This document shows, one piece after another, positions 34,809 through 46,788 of a DNA stretch of 64,000 nt. The stretch's first letter is position 1; the number at the start of each line of letters is the position of its first letter. Source of the DNA: Psococerastis gibbosa (taxonomy: Eukaryota > Arthropoda > Insecta > Psocodea > Psocidae); contig OZ020484.1 of NCBI GenBank assembly GCA_963971405.1, positions 53,493,151 to 53,557,150 on the forward strand. Direction: 5' to 3'. A program made the translations under genes and the position numbers. The notes under the pieces were generated by a model that was given only the letters and a program-made list of their open reading frames with translations, had not been told where the DNA came from and searched no databases.

Positions 34809-36535
34809 GGTTCTGTAGGGACAGTTTTGGTCACTAGGTTCGCTGACGACAAACCGATATCCATATTATTCAAAATGACCGCCGTTTGCATCATAGACAT
34901 AGCAAAACTATAGACTTATCGTTAACATTCGGATTGAAGCCACTCGACTTCGGCTATTTCTGTAGTATAGGAGTAGATTCAGCCTTTTGCCATTTGATAC
35001 CGTGGTAACATTTTATTTTTTATTAAATTATTTAAAAATTATTTAGAACGGGAAATCATGCCACGTAACCAATTATATTTTTATTCAGAACTTGCAGTAC
35101 TTTTAATTTACATTTTAAACAATATTTTAAGCAAAGTTTTCCCTACTTTTAGATAATAACAATTTTTTTAAATGCAGAACTTGCAGTACTTTTAATTTAA
35201 ATTTTAAACATTATATGTAATAAATGTAAACAATAAATATAATTATATATGAAACAAAAAAGAAAAGAACCGGTCCGAGTTTACTTGAACATGCCTTCCA
35301 ATTTATCAATTAGTAGGGAGAGAAAATGAATAATTTCATGGTAAATAATTTTCCTATGGTTAAATTTCGGATATCTCGGGGGGGGGGGGATGTCCACCTG
35401 ACGTCACTGGAGGTGAGGTAGCCTCAATATATTTAAAACACATTACAACACAGTAATAATGGCAGGGCAGGCAATGCATTTCAGCGTGAAGTTTCTATTA
35501 TTTTTTTTTTTTTAAAAATTTGCGCTAAAGCAAATAGGTTTTTGGGAAAGCAAACTGTCCGATTTCGTTACTCAACTTAACACCTAAAACATGCCTGAAG
35601 GTAGAAATCATCGATAGAAAAGTTTCGCAGAAATATTATTTTTTAGTCATTTTTCATTAAAATTAAGTTATTTTTATTTTTTTACCCCCAGAAGCAAACT
35701 ATCAAGAGGTAAGCGACCCCCCGCATTTTATCAACATTAATAACGACTAGAATATATGTGAATTTAAAAGAAATCGTTGGAGCCGTTTTTGAGAAATGAT
35801 TTTTTTAGACGTTTTTTTGGAGTTTTTTGAGAATAAAACCCCCCCCCAAATTGAGTTAGCCCAAAATAAAAATGAAATGGTCCCGAGGTATGATTTTGTG
35901 AACCTACGTGCAGAATTTCATCAAAATCGACCGAGTAGTTTGCCCGGAAATCAACGAACAAACAGACAGACAGACGGAGCGACAGAGTGACAGACCGACA
36001 GACATTTCGTAAAAAACACTTTTTTGGGTTCCTGGGACCCCAAAACGTGTAAATCCGTTGAAATCTCGGAATCGAACATTTCGACCGTCACAAAGCTTTC
36101 CTTATACTACGTATAAATTGGAAAGCAACAATGAAGAAAACATTTAATAAAACTATTAAATTTGAATTTTCCGCCAAAATGCACCTATGAGGGGGCGTGG
36201 TCGCGGCTTCAGTCCTCCAGCACAGCAGAAATACGACATGGTGGCTCCATAGTTTTATTAGCTCCATGGTTTTGCATGCGAAAACTAAGCTCTTAGCATC
36301 TAATTTATTCTTTTAATATTTTTTTATAATATTTTTACTATGCCTGGACCTTATTTCGCTGCATATAAATTAATATATATATTCTCCATGATTTATAGAA
36401 AAATATCACTTTAAAATAATACGTAATTAAAAATCATTTTAAAATAGTATTGAGGCTTATGGAAAAATCAACGCTTTGATATCATTGCAACTGGTGCTGC
36501 CATCTACAAAATGACGCCACAAATGAACCCCATTT
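34809..36535. mobile_element. 1.7 kb insertion in palindrome arm, carrying a family A copy
   Basis: Begins near AGGTTCTGTAGGG and ends near AATGAACCCC; GGTTC and GAACC are short inverted ends. 35267-36130 inside is a full family A copy. The remainder has no recognised content. Confidence 0.55.
35267..36130 (+). repeat. Family A repeat, full-length copy
   Basis: Best reference copy in the window. In order: GAACCGGTCCGAGTTTACTT, CTTCCAATTTAT, G-run (35379-35390), TGACGTCA (35399-35406), AACACCTAAAACATGCCTGA, AGAAGCAAACTATCAAG, AATCGTTGGAGCCG, a CAGACAGACAG tract, TTGGGTTCCTGGGACC, and ATAAATTGGAAAGCA. Confidence 0.85.
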
Positions 36536-36606
36536 TAACAATGGCATAGAGTAAAATTGAAAGGACCGTCAATACCATATTTACTATTGACTATTGACGT
36601 ATGTGG

Positions 36607-38020
36607 AAACCCGCCTATTAACAAAAAAAACATTTTTGACGACATACTAGGCTACTAGCTCCAAAAATAGTTGTTTATTGATTGTATGTGTATATTTTTG
36701 GACAACAAATCAGAGTCCAGTAAATCGGTCTCTGTGAAAAAACAGCCTATTTCTGAAAATTTCCGTTGGCGAACTTTTTTAGTTTTTAATGTTTTCGGGA
36801 GTACCGGTACCGGTTTAATTCTGTCATTTCCCACCAAAATTTCGGGACTGAACATTGTGATAATTCAAATTAACTTTTTCGAAAACATTGCAACTTACGC
36901 AAATTCATGGTCTTCAAATGTGCTATAAATACTATATAGGGCCTATTGTTAACAAGTTTTTTCCATGGCCAATGGCGTGAGCTACCTATCTATTCTATCA
37001 AAAACTAACAATGATTATCCATTTTGGATGGCAATAGCCTCATTTGGAGAGTAAAAGAGATTAAATTTGTCATTTTGGAATTCCTCATGGACTCGCGCAA
37101 TAGAAAGAAACTTTACCAACGATTTGTAGGAAATTTTATGGCCTTCATCAATTAGGAAGCGCGGAATGTTTTCAAATAAGATAATACTTGTCGAGCTACA
37201 GCTAGATAACCGCGGAGAAGTGTGGTTTTTTGACTTATTTTTATATCTTTCAAAATGTTCCACCTCAAAATGTTGGTAGGAAATGAAAGAATCGAATTCA
37301 GCACCCCCCCCCCCCAAAAAAAAAAAAAAACATAAACGAAACTTTCCACAGAAAAGTACATATTATTTATCTGCTGCTGGACTATTAAGACAACTCAGAA
37401 AACAGCATCTTTTCCAATAGTTTCGTCAATAACGTTGTTGGATTCGCGTACTTCAATTAGAACACCAATCACAACAAATTAACGGTTGGATGAGTACATA
37501 TCGCATACAGCATTGAAAATCTGTGCTGCTAACTCGTCGTTATGTCGTAATTTAACACATCTGTGTATGTTATACCTAGGTACATGGGCGACTGAGGACG
37601 TTATTTAGGATTCTTTGTTCAATTGCATTCATGCGATTAGTATATTCAAAAATAATAATATTTGTGATTATTATTAAATACAGTACCTACTGTAGGTTCG
37701 TAAATGGGAATCTTAAACGACAGGGATTTGAAAAGAGAGACTTCTGCAGCGCGCATCATCAGAATTACTCAATACGTATTCTGTTCGAAAGCAGCAGGTG
37801 TTAAACTTTTGTGATCAATTTTAAAAGTTATATATATATAGTTAAAATGTATACACGAAACCAAGGAAATTATTACTGAAAGCCGTATTGCAAAATAATA
37901 ATTGGTGCATTTGCATTTGCAATCAGCTTTCGAACAAGTCTTTTAAGTGTTTTTGACGTGGCAACGTCTAATAAATCGATGAGCGCTGGCTGGAATACTA
38001 GGTGCATGTACGAAAAAGTG
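36607..38020. other. Unassigned stretch
   Basis: Contains a C-run/A-run at 37305-37330 and short frames without domains. No gene is supported. Confidence 0.35.
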
Positions 38021-38022
38021 TA

Positions 38023-38097
38023 GCACGATGCGTTACCACGATGTGTTACCACGATGCGTTACCACGATGTGTTACCACGATGCGTTACACGATGCGT
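38023..38097 (+). repeat. 13 bp minisatellite with alternating C/T
   Basis: Five tandem units CACGATGYGTTAC followed by a partial sixth (ACGATGCG). The variable base alternates C, T, C, T, C, so the higher-order period is 26 bp. Confidence 0.85.
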
Positions 38098-38149
38098 AAT
38101 GCGCATACGTCATGCGGGTATAAAACAGATGTAGAAGGTCTATCTCAAT

Positions 38150-38880
38150 TTAGATTATACCCATGTCTTCGTCTATTCTTCCTCTTTCAGGTCATGCTAT
38201 ATTTGTTGTGATAGGACAAGGAGTTCGACTTTGGGGGGGGGGGGTGGAAACGTGAGGAGGTGCGCCCAAATTTGGCCAGATTTCAATCGAAAATAGGCCT
38301 TTTTCGGCCGCGTTTTTGGAGGTGATAATATCAATTTGAAAATTTCAAACTACTTTAGTTCTTTTCCACATTTCTTACTCTTTCCAAACATATATTCAGT
38401 TTTACTAACTGTCTCTTCGTTCAGGCTCAGGAGAGTGTATAAGCCATCCGTGTTTCGGCGGAAAACAGGTTCAAAGTGTACTTTTCGCATTACATGCATA
38501 GAGTAAAAAAATTCCACAGCTTACAATTTTCAACCGAAATGAATTTGTATCGTCTCATTAGAAGCAGTATAAATTAAGGTTTCAAACGAGCACAAAATTT
38601 GTAAAAATGACGGGAAAAAATTTCTTTTCCAGATATGCCATTTGAATTGCATGCATGTCATTTTTTGGGCAGATACAGAAGACTTAATTTATATTAAACC
38701 CATGTCTTCGTTTATTTTTCCTCGTTGAGGCCATGCTATATTTGTGGTGATCAAGCAAGGGGTTTGGCTTTGGGGGGGGGGGGTGGAAACGTCAGGGGGT
38801 GCGTACGATTTTGAACAAAACTAGGCCTCTTTTGGCCGCGTTATTATCTAGTTAAAAAATGCAAACTACTTCAACTATAC
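38150..38880 (-). repeat. Family B repeat, two inverted units
   Basis: The reverse complement of 17557-18860: C/G-run, GGCCGCGTTTTTGG, CTCATTAGAAGCAGTATAAATT (about 38559-38580), then a second shorter unit. As at 17.5 kb, the units are in tandem. Confidence 0.75.
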
Positions 38881-39580
38881 GATATGGGACTACGACCATT
38901 TACTTACAAGTCATACCCGCGGCAGGCGCATTTTGTTATTAAGTAATATTTATTGATTTAGGCGTTGTCACGTTAAACTATATCTTCTGTAAACCGACTT
39001 TGCAGACCAACCAATTTTTTTTTTTTTAATGTCAGCATAGGGACATCATGACGAAACAGGATTATAGCCTACACTATTTGTAATGAAAAACCCAAGTCAC
39101 AAAATTTAGAGTGAAACGTTTTTAATTGTCGATAAGGTGTAGGGAGATTTCATACAAGTCCACATAAATTATAACGTAGTGCACTATTAAAGTAGGCTAC
39201 CCTATAACACAAAATCGCACAATCGCCGACCCCGATTTCGATATTTTAAAACACTATAATATTGAAGTTGACGACTGTGAACTTTAATATAAAAAAATTA
39301 ATTCTATTATTCCCTAGAAAATATATCCTAGTGAGTGGGACAAGAGTTAAACGCTAACGAAGTGAAATACTACTCACTACTTCAGGATTGATAAATATAG
39401 GCTAATTGTGAGCACCACAGAATCTGGTAAATTGCTGTTGTGGCCAATAAAATTCTCGGTAAAAGAGCACAACTATGAAATGAAACATGGATTTCGCTAG
39501 TTTATAACCAACAATGTTTATGAATAATACAAGTAAACAGTAATGGTCTGTAAGCCAGTAACCCCTTTCTGGATATTATT
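38881..39580. other. Unassigned stretch
   Basis: AT-rich, nothing supported. Confidence 0.35.
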
Positions 39581-40090
39581 TGGTCATTTTGAGCATTGAG
39601 CATGTGTCACTTCATTTTCAATTGTACTGGTCGCCATCTTGAAATCGTTGATTTGTCGTATAATGTGTTATCATACCATTATCGTAGATAAAACCACGCG
39701 GGCTTTCAGCCACATGCCATCCCATCCCTCTACGATCAATGTTAACTGAGATATAAATTGTTTATAAGTTTTTGGTCAGACACCACAAACAAAATGGCGG
39801 ATCACACTGGTTAACTAAGTCGATCAGATATTTGTATGATTACGGTACCTAATTTTTGTGTCAAGTCAAGTTTTTGTGTCAGAATCGGATAATATCTACG
39901 CAACTTTGAGTGTTGCCTAAAATCGATATTCATACATACAATACATTATATCGTATATACACAGTATATATATACATATATATGTATATATAAACATATC
40001 ATTTTAAACGAGGGGTGGTTAAAGGCTCATTGGGTCATGAAATGAAAAGTTGCGAAGAAATTTTCCGGAAGCCGAACATTGGTCGCCGTC
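39581..40090 (+). repeat. Repeat D, uninterrupted copy
   Basis: Same blocks as 26010-27265 but without the foldback. A TATA microsatellite (39955-39992) stands at the place where the foldback is found in the other copy. Confidence 0.75.
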
Positions 40091-40642
40091 TTAATGGGTA
40101 GATGAACTCCCTAAAAAACGTTCATTGGCGGTGGCGTTCCAGTGGTATTTTAAAATTTTCAACTTTTCAACATTTTTACTGGGACTATATAGGCCTCATC
40201 GAATGTTTTTCCGGAACGAGTTGGATTCATTCTACAATTCATAATTAGGCTACAATAATAAAATGGATAGGGTAAAATAATATATTTTTTTTAATTTATG
40301 AAAGTGTGGATGTACGTACACTATATAACGTCCTTGAATTAATTTTAAAGAATCGAGCCGAACAAAATCATTTAAAGCCCTTTAATTGATTAATATCTAG
40401 CGTTCGTGGGACAACCTGTAGGCCTATATTAACTTTGGGCTAGTCTTTCTGATTTCAGCAAAAACATTATATCAGCTGCTTATTTTGCTGGCCTATACAG
40501 CCTTTGGTAGGAGCTTTTATTAGTAGGTACCGTACCAATTAAATTATTTAAATTAAATATTTATCATAGTTATTGTATATTTACCATTTCATATTTAAAT
40601 GTTACTGTACATATAATGGGAATAAAGTATATTTAACTTTCC
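40091..40642. other. Unassigned stretch
   Basis: AT-rich, no feature recognised. Confidence 0.35.
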
Positions 40643-41181
40643 AGGGGCGGGTATACATAATTATATACAGTATATATACACTCAGTGGAGAAACTGTAAA
40701 TTTGGGTCCCGGGTGTGCAAGGATTGAAAATGGGGTCCCCCTCAGAGGTGGTCCCAGACCTCATAAAAGGCACTTTTTATTTTATTATTTTTTTTTTTTT
40801 AAATAGGGCTGAAACATTGGGGTATTACGCATTTTCAGAGCAACAAGGGTTCTATATGACAGGGAATTAATAAAATAGAGCACAACGGAGGCTCGGGGGT
40901 CTCCCCCGGGAGAACTTTTAGAAAAATAGGGCTGAAATATCGGGGTTTTACGCATTTTCAGGGCAATAAGGGTCCTAAATTACCGGGAATCAATAAAATT
41001 GTGCACAAGGGGGCTCGGGGGACTCCCCCGGGTGAAAATTCCTGAAAAATAGGGCAGAAATAGTGGGGTTTTAGGCATTTTGAGTGCAGTTGACACTTGT
41101 ATTTTAGAGGCAAAGAATATAACTGACTTCCAAAGGGGGGGGGGGGGCAATTGCCCGCAGTGCCGGTCGCTGCGTCCGCCT
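40643..41181. repeat. hAT-like repeat with CAGRGGCGG ends
   Basis: Begins CAGGGGCGGGTATAC and ends with the inverse of CAGAGGCGGACGC. It contains three units of the GGGGTCTCCCCCGG ... GGGGTTTTACGCATTTT block (about 40800, 40890, 41010). No matching octamers flank it. It adjoins the Penelope copy that starts at about 41320. Confidence 0.5.
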
Positions 41182-41426
41182 CTGGTCCCCCTAGTGGCAT
41201 ACCACAAGATCCAAGATTTATATGACGGGGGGGGGGGGGTCTCTCTCTCTCTGTATAGAGTCTAGACAATGTATAAATAATTAGATTACTCGTGTCTTCG
41301 TGGTGTTTCATTCTAATAAACAAAAAATAACAAAAACTTAGAGTATTAGAAAAACTTGTTATAACAACCCGAATTAGTAAAACCCAAATAATCGTTAAGA
41401 AATTAAATTTGTCTAAGAAACCCACT

Positions 41427-41495
41427 TGTGTTAGTATAAAACCCTGAGCGCTTTCGGCAAGAACTGCCATCTACAGAGGGAAACCCACTAGCACA
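41427..41495 (-). ncRNA. Hammerhead-ribozyme-like motif, Penelope copy 2 left repeat
   Basis: The same 69-nt fold and core as at 14047-14115. Confidence 0.5.
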
Positions 41496-41924
41496 GTTAC
41501 ACCTTATCTGCGAGTTGAGACTTGCTCAACTCGAGGAGAAGATGCAAATGTGACTAGGGAGATGAAACCTTGGTTTATATAGGACTGGGAGCGGGGGGAG
41601 GTGGGGGTGGGAGGGAACGTGGCTGGTTGCCTATTCCTAACCTACTAGCTAGATCTATTAGAAGGGATGATTGTGTGAATGTTATGTCGTTTGTTAATTT
41701 TTCCCTATTGTCTAAAGCTCTTTTAATTTCAAAATTTTCAAAAAATTTAAAGTGTAACTTTTCTTTATTGGACCACCTTCCAAGATCAAATATACACAAA
41801 AATTAGTGACATCACTTACAAAAAACGCACAACACTAAATAAAAAAATAAAAGAACTCAGTCAAAACCAAAATAACAAATCCAACGGAATACATCACACA
41901 TCACATCGCGACACGAAACATCAG

Positions 41925-42790
41925 TTGCGCGGGACGCATGGGAGTTCCCGGTCTAACCACCTTCATCGATCGATGCAGACTGGGGTAGGTCAAGGCCTCA
42001 CTCCTTCAGCGCAGACACTCACTACACTACCCATCGCAGCACATAAATTCTGTCCTCGTACCGTCAACTTATCTAACACGATTTTCAACACAAAAGAAAT
42101 AGAACTTCTCAACAAAGGCCCCAAGTATTGCCCCGATATAGGTCTAAACAAAAACACGTTAACCAACTTAATGTCAGACACTGAATTTCACCTAAAAAAC
42201 CACAATAATGAAAAACACATAGCAGCAGATATTCTGAAAAAAGTCAAACTTACACACAAAAACGATAACACTAAATCTATAAAAAATAAACTAGCCCAAG
42301 ATAACCTTACACTCACCAAGGCGGATAAAGGAAATTCTTTTGTCCTTTTACCTACCTACCCATGATTATGTTTCTAAAGTCTCAGACCTCATTTCTGATG
42401 AATCCACATTCGTAAAACTTAAAGTAGACCCCACAAACAAATTCCAAAAAGCAACCAAAAAAGCCATTAAACAAAGCTCTAATACGATACCTCAAGATAT
42501 AGCCTATAAATTTACCAACATGAACCCCGTTGCTCCTTCATTTTTTGGTCTGGTTAAACTTCATAAACCCAATCAGACTACCCGCCCCGTAGTTTCGTAT
42601 AGCAGTGCCCCAGCCGGCAAAGTAGCTAGTTTTCTCAACAAACACATTCGCGAGCTATCAAACTTCACATCCCGCCACAGCGTCAAAAACTCATTCGAGT
42701 TGGTTTCCCGCCTTAAGCACCTTTCCTTATCCAGCAATGCCAAACTCGTCTCTTTCGATGTCAAAAATCTGTTTACTAATATTCCCGTAC
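41925..42790 (+). pseudogene. Penelope-like reverse transcriptase, N-terminal part
   Basis: The first frame (41925-42365) ends after NSFVLLPT. A tandem CTAC duplication near 42347-42356 shifts the frame, which resumes as THDYVSKVSDLISDES and runs to the hAT insertion. Features: LTLTKADKGNSFV (N-terminal RT region), FFGLVKLHKP, RPVVSYSSAPAG, and RT motif A LVSFDVKNLFTNIPV with the catalytic aspartate, cut just after it. Penelope RTs are related to telomerase. This copy is inactive because of the frameshift and the insertion. Confidence 0.88.
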
Positions 42791-43675
42791 CAGTAGCGTA
42801 AATAACTTTTACTGCGCCCCCCCCCCCCCCCCGCAAGATCTTTGGTGCGCCCTACCCTATCTAATTATTTAATCTTTGTTATGAGTGATTTTCAATAGTG
42901 CAATGCTAGGCCGTAGCCACGATTTGTTTCGGGGGTGGCTGCACTGGCGTAAATTCCCAAAATTTCTGGGGGGGGGGCTTTAGGACCCCTAGACCATGAA
43001 CCCCCTGAGAAAAAAATCTATCAATGGGCCCAAATTAGTGAGGTTTTACGCACATTATACTCTGGAGAAAAGGGAGCTTGGGGGCCCTAGGCCCAAATTA
43101 TTTGGGCTTCACCCATATTCTAACCTGGAGAAAGGGGGGTTCGGGGGTCTCCCCCGGAGAAAAAATTTGAAAAAATCGTCGGAAATATTGGGGTTTTAAG
43201 GATTTTATGTAATATATTTTTGTGAAAGTACTTGGTCAATATTTTGATTTTTTCATGTCTTTCTTGTGAAATAAGCATACCAAGAATTAATTTCCCTTTC
43301 GTTTTTGAGGATACTATGCCTTTCGCCTCCATAACGTCTTTGTCAACAGAATTCCTGGGGGGGGGGGCAGAACCCCCTATATACGCCAATGTTTGGAAGC
43401 CGTACAATTGAGATAATTATTATAACGACGAATGAACGGTTAACAGCAGTACTGGAGAGAAAGAAAATTTTTAGTTTTATATGAGATGAAGTTCCTAATT
43501 TCATAATTATAGTCAACTTGGAAAACAAATTGATATTTATTATTTTTATTTCTAGAGATTGCGAGATGCGAGATTTCTAAATTATCTTATTATTTTTTGG
43601 AACCGAAGTGCGCCCCCAGCAATGCTACGCCCCCCCCGCGCCGCGAGGGTTGCGGGGGTGTTATTTACGCCACCG
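42791..43675. mobile_element. hAT-type element with exact 8 bp TSD, inside the Penelope RT
   Basis: Starts CAGTAGCGTAAATAAC; the right end inverted is CGGTGGCGTAAATAAC (14 of 16 shared). TCCCGTAC occurs at 42783-42790 and 43676-43683. Removing the element and one octamer restores the RT frame across motif A. Long C/G runs sit near both ends. 885 bp, no transposase, and it contains another repeat (42942-43391). Confidence 0.92.
42942..43391. repeat. GGCGTAAAT-bounded repeat nested in the hAT element
   Basis: Starts CACTGGCGTAAATTCCC and ends TATATACGCCAATG. It closely follows 22589-23198 but is shorter, missing internal units. Either nested or an internal part of the hAT element. Confidence 0.6.
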
Positions 43676-43683
43676 TCCCGTAC

Positions 43684-44420
43684 CCGAAGGACGTAAATTA
43701 GCTGCCCAGTCACTCTATCACAATAATACCTCGAACAGCCTTATTTCTGAGACCCTCCTTCTGTTAGACACATGCACTCATCAAAACTATTTCCGTTTCG
43801 AATCCGACTACTACCAACAAAAAATAGGCCCACCTATGGGTTCTTCCCTTTCTCCCCTTCTTGCTGAAATTTTTATGGATAACTTCGAACACAAACTTCT
43901 ACTCAATAAAAATCCCCTAGTTAAGTGTACATCTTTCTGGACAAGGTATGTGGATGATATCTTCTGCATTTGGACAGGAAGTAACAGACAACTAGACAAT
44001 TTCTTAAGTTTTATCAACACAATTCACCCAAAAATCCAATTTACCACGGAAGTAGAAGAAAACAACTCCCTGAACTTCTTAGACCTCACCATCACCAAAG
44101 ATAATAGTACCCTAGACTTCAAGATATTTCGTAAAGAAACCCATAGCGATAATATAATCCCTGTTGATTCTTCTCACCCATTCCAGCACAAACACGCAGC
44201 ATTCCATAGTATGATTTTTCGACTCCTTAACATCCCTATGAATGAAACCAACTATAATAATGAATTAAATACAATAAAACAAATTGCCCAAAATAACAAT
44301 TTCAATCTCAATTTAATAGACAGAATCCTACGACATCAAAAAATCAAACACAACCTCAAACTAATTTACCCCCCAGAGAGCCGGAAACCAATAAATCATA
44401 TTTCAGGATACAATACATAG
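43684..44420 (+). pseudogene. Penelope-like reverse transcriptase, C-terminal part
   Basis: Resumes in the frame broken at 42790. Contains GPPMGSSLSPLLAE (the Q-G-like substrate motif), the catalytic RYVDDIFCIW (motif C with both aspartates) and NSLNFLDLTI, then the thumb region to a stop at 44418-44420. Compared with the endonuclease-side sequence in copy 1, a frame change near 44400 and a ~10 bp loss near 44463 separate it from the GIY-YIG domain. Confidence 0.88.
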
Positions 44421-44508
44421 AAAAAATCACAGAAAAAATAAGTAGGCCTAACCTCATTTCTTCAAAACACCAGCCCCGTACAACCGCAACAATTTAGCCA
44501 ATGAACTC

Positions 44509-44931
44509 ATGAACTGCAAAACCAAACCAGAAAAGGAAAAATGCAATGGAGTTTATCATCTAAATTGTAACGATTGTAACGCAATTTACATAGGCCAAAC
44601 AGGCAGAAGCTTTAAAACTAGGGTCAGAGAACATATAACAGGTATAGGAGACACCAACACCAACAGCACATTCGCCAAACACCTTAACTCGGAAAATCAC
44701 ACATTCGATCCTCACAATTGGACAGCCCTACACAAAATAAAGAAAAGTTACACTTTAAATTTTTTTGAAAATGTTGAAATCAAAAGAGCTTTACACAACA
44801 GGGAAAAATTAACAAACGACATAACATGCACACAATCATCCCTTCTAACAGATTTAGCTAGTAGGTTAGGAATAGGCAACCAGCCACGTTCCCTCCCACC
44901 CCCACCTCCCCCCGCTCCCAGTCCTATATAA
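44509..44931 (+). CDS. Penelope-like GIY-YIG endonuclease, copy 2
   Basis: Nearly identical to 13530-13967, with GVYHLNCNDCNAIYIGQTGR, FKTRVREH and the proline-rich end. The domain itself is open; only its link to the RT is broken. The ATG used here is internal to the ancestral fusion protein. Confidence 0.88.
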   Translation: MNCKTKPEKEKCNGVYHLNCNDCNAIYIGQTGRSFKTRVREHITGIGDTNTNSTFAKHLNSENHTFDPHNWTALHKIKKSYTLNFFENVEIKRALHNREKLTNDITCTQSSLLTDLASRLGIGNQPRSLPPPPPPAPSPI

Positions 44932-45010
44932 ACCAAGGTTTCCTCTCCCTAGTCACATTTGCATCTTCTCCTCGAGTTGAGCAAGGCTCAACTCGCAGAT
45001 AAGATGTAAC

Positions 45011-45079
45011 TGTGCTAGTGGGTTTCCCTCTGTAGATGGCAGTTCTTGCCGAAAGCGCTCAGGGTTTTATACTAACACA
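45011..45079 (+). ncRNA. Hammerhead-ribozyme-like motif, Penelope copy 2 right repeat
   Basis: Identical in fold and core to 14047-14115. Confidence 0.5.
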
Positions 45080-45195
45080 AGTGGGTTTCTTAGACAAAGT
45101 AAATTTCTTAACGATTATTTGGGTTTTACTAATTCGGGTTGTTATAACAAGTTTTTCTAATACTCCAAGTTTTTGTTATTTTTTGTTTAATAATA

Positions 45196-46788
45196 GACAA
45201 TGTATGCAAGGTACCTATTCATTCACGTCGAATGTACGTTGTGAAAATTAGTTGAAGGAAAAATGAAAACTTGTTTCAATTAGTCTATCATCACTTTCAA
45301 CTTTTGGTCTTTTGCTTCTGGCAATAACAATGTTTTCTACAAATTAAAAAACATAATATGGACCTATAAAGTTTTGGTCAGAGTCACCCCGTCATGACCA
45401 AACGCACCATGATCCGCCCTTGAACTTTCTACAACATTTTGTTGAGATGGCATAGAAGAAGTGAAGATTTGTGAAAACATACAGGTATAGATAGGTAACA
45501 AGAATAAGAATCTGAAAATTGTATTTGCTGCCTCTGCCGTACATATATAATAATCACCCGACTAAAATGACATGCTTTCAGGATGGTGATATTGAATTTT
45601 CATAATATTAAATTATTATGTGTGTAAAATGTTGTATATCCAGACTATATTATTAATGAATCGATGTTGTGGTAACGTCATATAATATATGGTTCACTTT
45701 CGTACCATAAAGTAACATATTAATTCACCTGGAACCTTTTCAAGACTCAATTTTCATGAATATTTACTAAAAAATATTATTTTTCTGTGGAACCTTTCCA
45801 TCGCCGCTTTCTAACTTCTGGTGACTTTTAGGAGTTAAATTGCTGGGCAATAGAGCCGAGCAGGTTGCTTTCCCAAGCAAAGTTTTGGTTTCGATTAAAA
45901 AATTATTTTTTGAACAAGTTATGGATAATTTATGCCTTAATTCTTAAATGACCCAATACACTATGCAATGGTCCGATCGAACTATTCAGTTCTGCTTCTT
46001 CTTCTTCTGTAGTTGCAATCTAGCGATTGGTTTGCAGCAAATCTTTCCACCTCCTTCTCCACTCCTCACTGTCTTGGGCCGTTCTCTTGAGTTCCAAGTA
46101 GGTTCCGCATCTCATATCTTTCAGTGCTTATGGATAGGGAAAGTAGATTCAACCGAAATTTAACCCTTATAGGATCCTATATACACGTATTTTAGCCCAC
46201 TATGTAACTACTCATATTATCTAACTCAGCAGTATCTATACTACAATTTATAAATAAGTAAGCATGTACGGGTTCACTCGTACATGGGTCCTTTATAACC
46301 ACATTGATAACGACTACAGTATATGTAAATTTAGAAGAAAAATATAATTGGAGCCGTCATTGAGAACATTTGAAGATTTTGTGGGCGAAACCTACATGTC
46401 ATTTAGTTGGCCTAAATAAATAAAATGGGCCCGAGATATCACTTTTATAAACTTTCAAAAAAATCCATGTAATAGTTTCGTTTGTCCACAAATCGATGCA
46501 CAGACAGACAGACAGACCGATTGACAGACATTACGTAACAGCAGTAGCATGTATTCTCAATTATTTTTCTTATGTCAACCAAAGCACCTATATATAATTC
46601 TTTATTTTTGAATTATCTTCAGTCTTAAGCCAATGACGGCCACGACAAGGGTGTTATCGGTGCCTATCCATCTGCCCCCGGATACGTCTAGACAGATACC
46701 TACTAACGGGGTGCTAAACCATTTGTATACTACAATGAAAATAATCTATCTATAATTTCAGACAATTGACGCCGCCTTTAGAAAATTT
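45196..46788. other. Diverged family A fragments and unassigned sequence
   Basis: 45735-45945 resembles the inner part of family A (TTTTCATGAATATTTAC, GGTTGCTTTCCCAAG). 46310-46530 resembles its 3' half (TAACGACTACAGTATATG, CAGACAGACAGACAGAC). 45985-46100 on the minus strand reads like a LINE C-terminus. Otherwise nothing is recognised. Confidence 0.45.

Larger units (their letters stand above)
33785..36606. repeat. Palindrome split by a 1.7 kb insertion
   Basis: The left arm 33785-34225 (CACAATAGTCAATAGTAAAC, TAAGATCGACCTTCACC inverted, and so on) is mirrored by 34425-34808. The outermost ~70 bases of the right arm reappear only at 36536-36606 (TTTTAACAATGGCATAGAG ... TATTGACTATTGACG). So 34809-36535 was inserted into the right arm. 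The arms also contain internal inverted pairs of TCAATACCATATTTACTATT. Confidence 0.8.
41320..45195 (+). mobile_element. Penelope-like element copy 2, near full length, split by a hAT element
   Basis: In order: an inverted terminal repeat (41320-41755), N-terminal and RT coding (about 41900-42790), a hAT insertion (42791-43675), the rest of RT (43676-44420), GIY-YIG endonuclease (44509-44931) and a direct terminal repeat (about 44750-45195). Both repeats carry the hammerhead-like motif. Without the insertion the element is about 3 kb, usual for Penelope. Confidence 0.9.

Noticed and set aside
38023..38097. Possible CRISPR-like array
   Set aside because: Units are directly adjacent with no spacers; it is a minisatellite.
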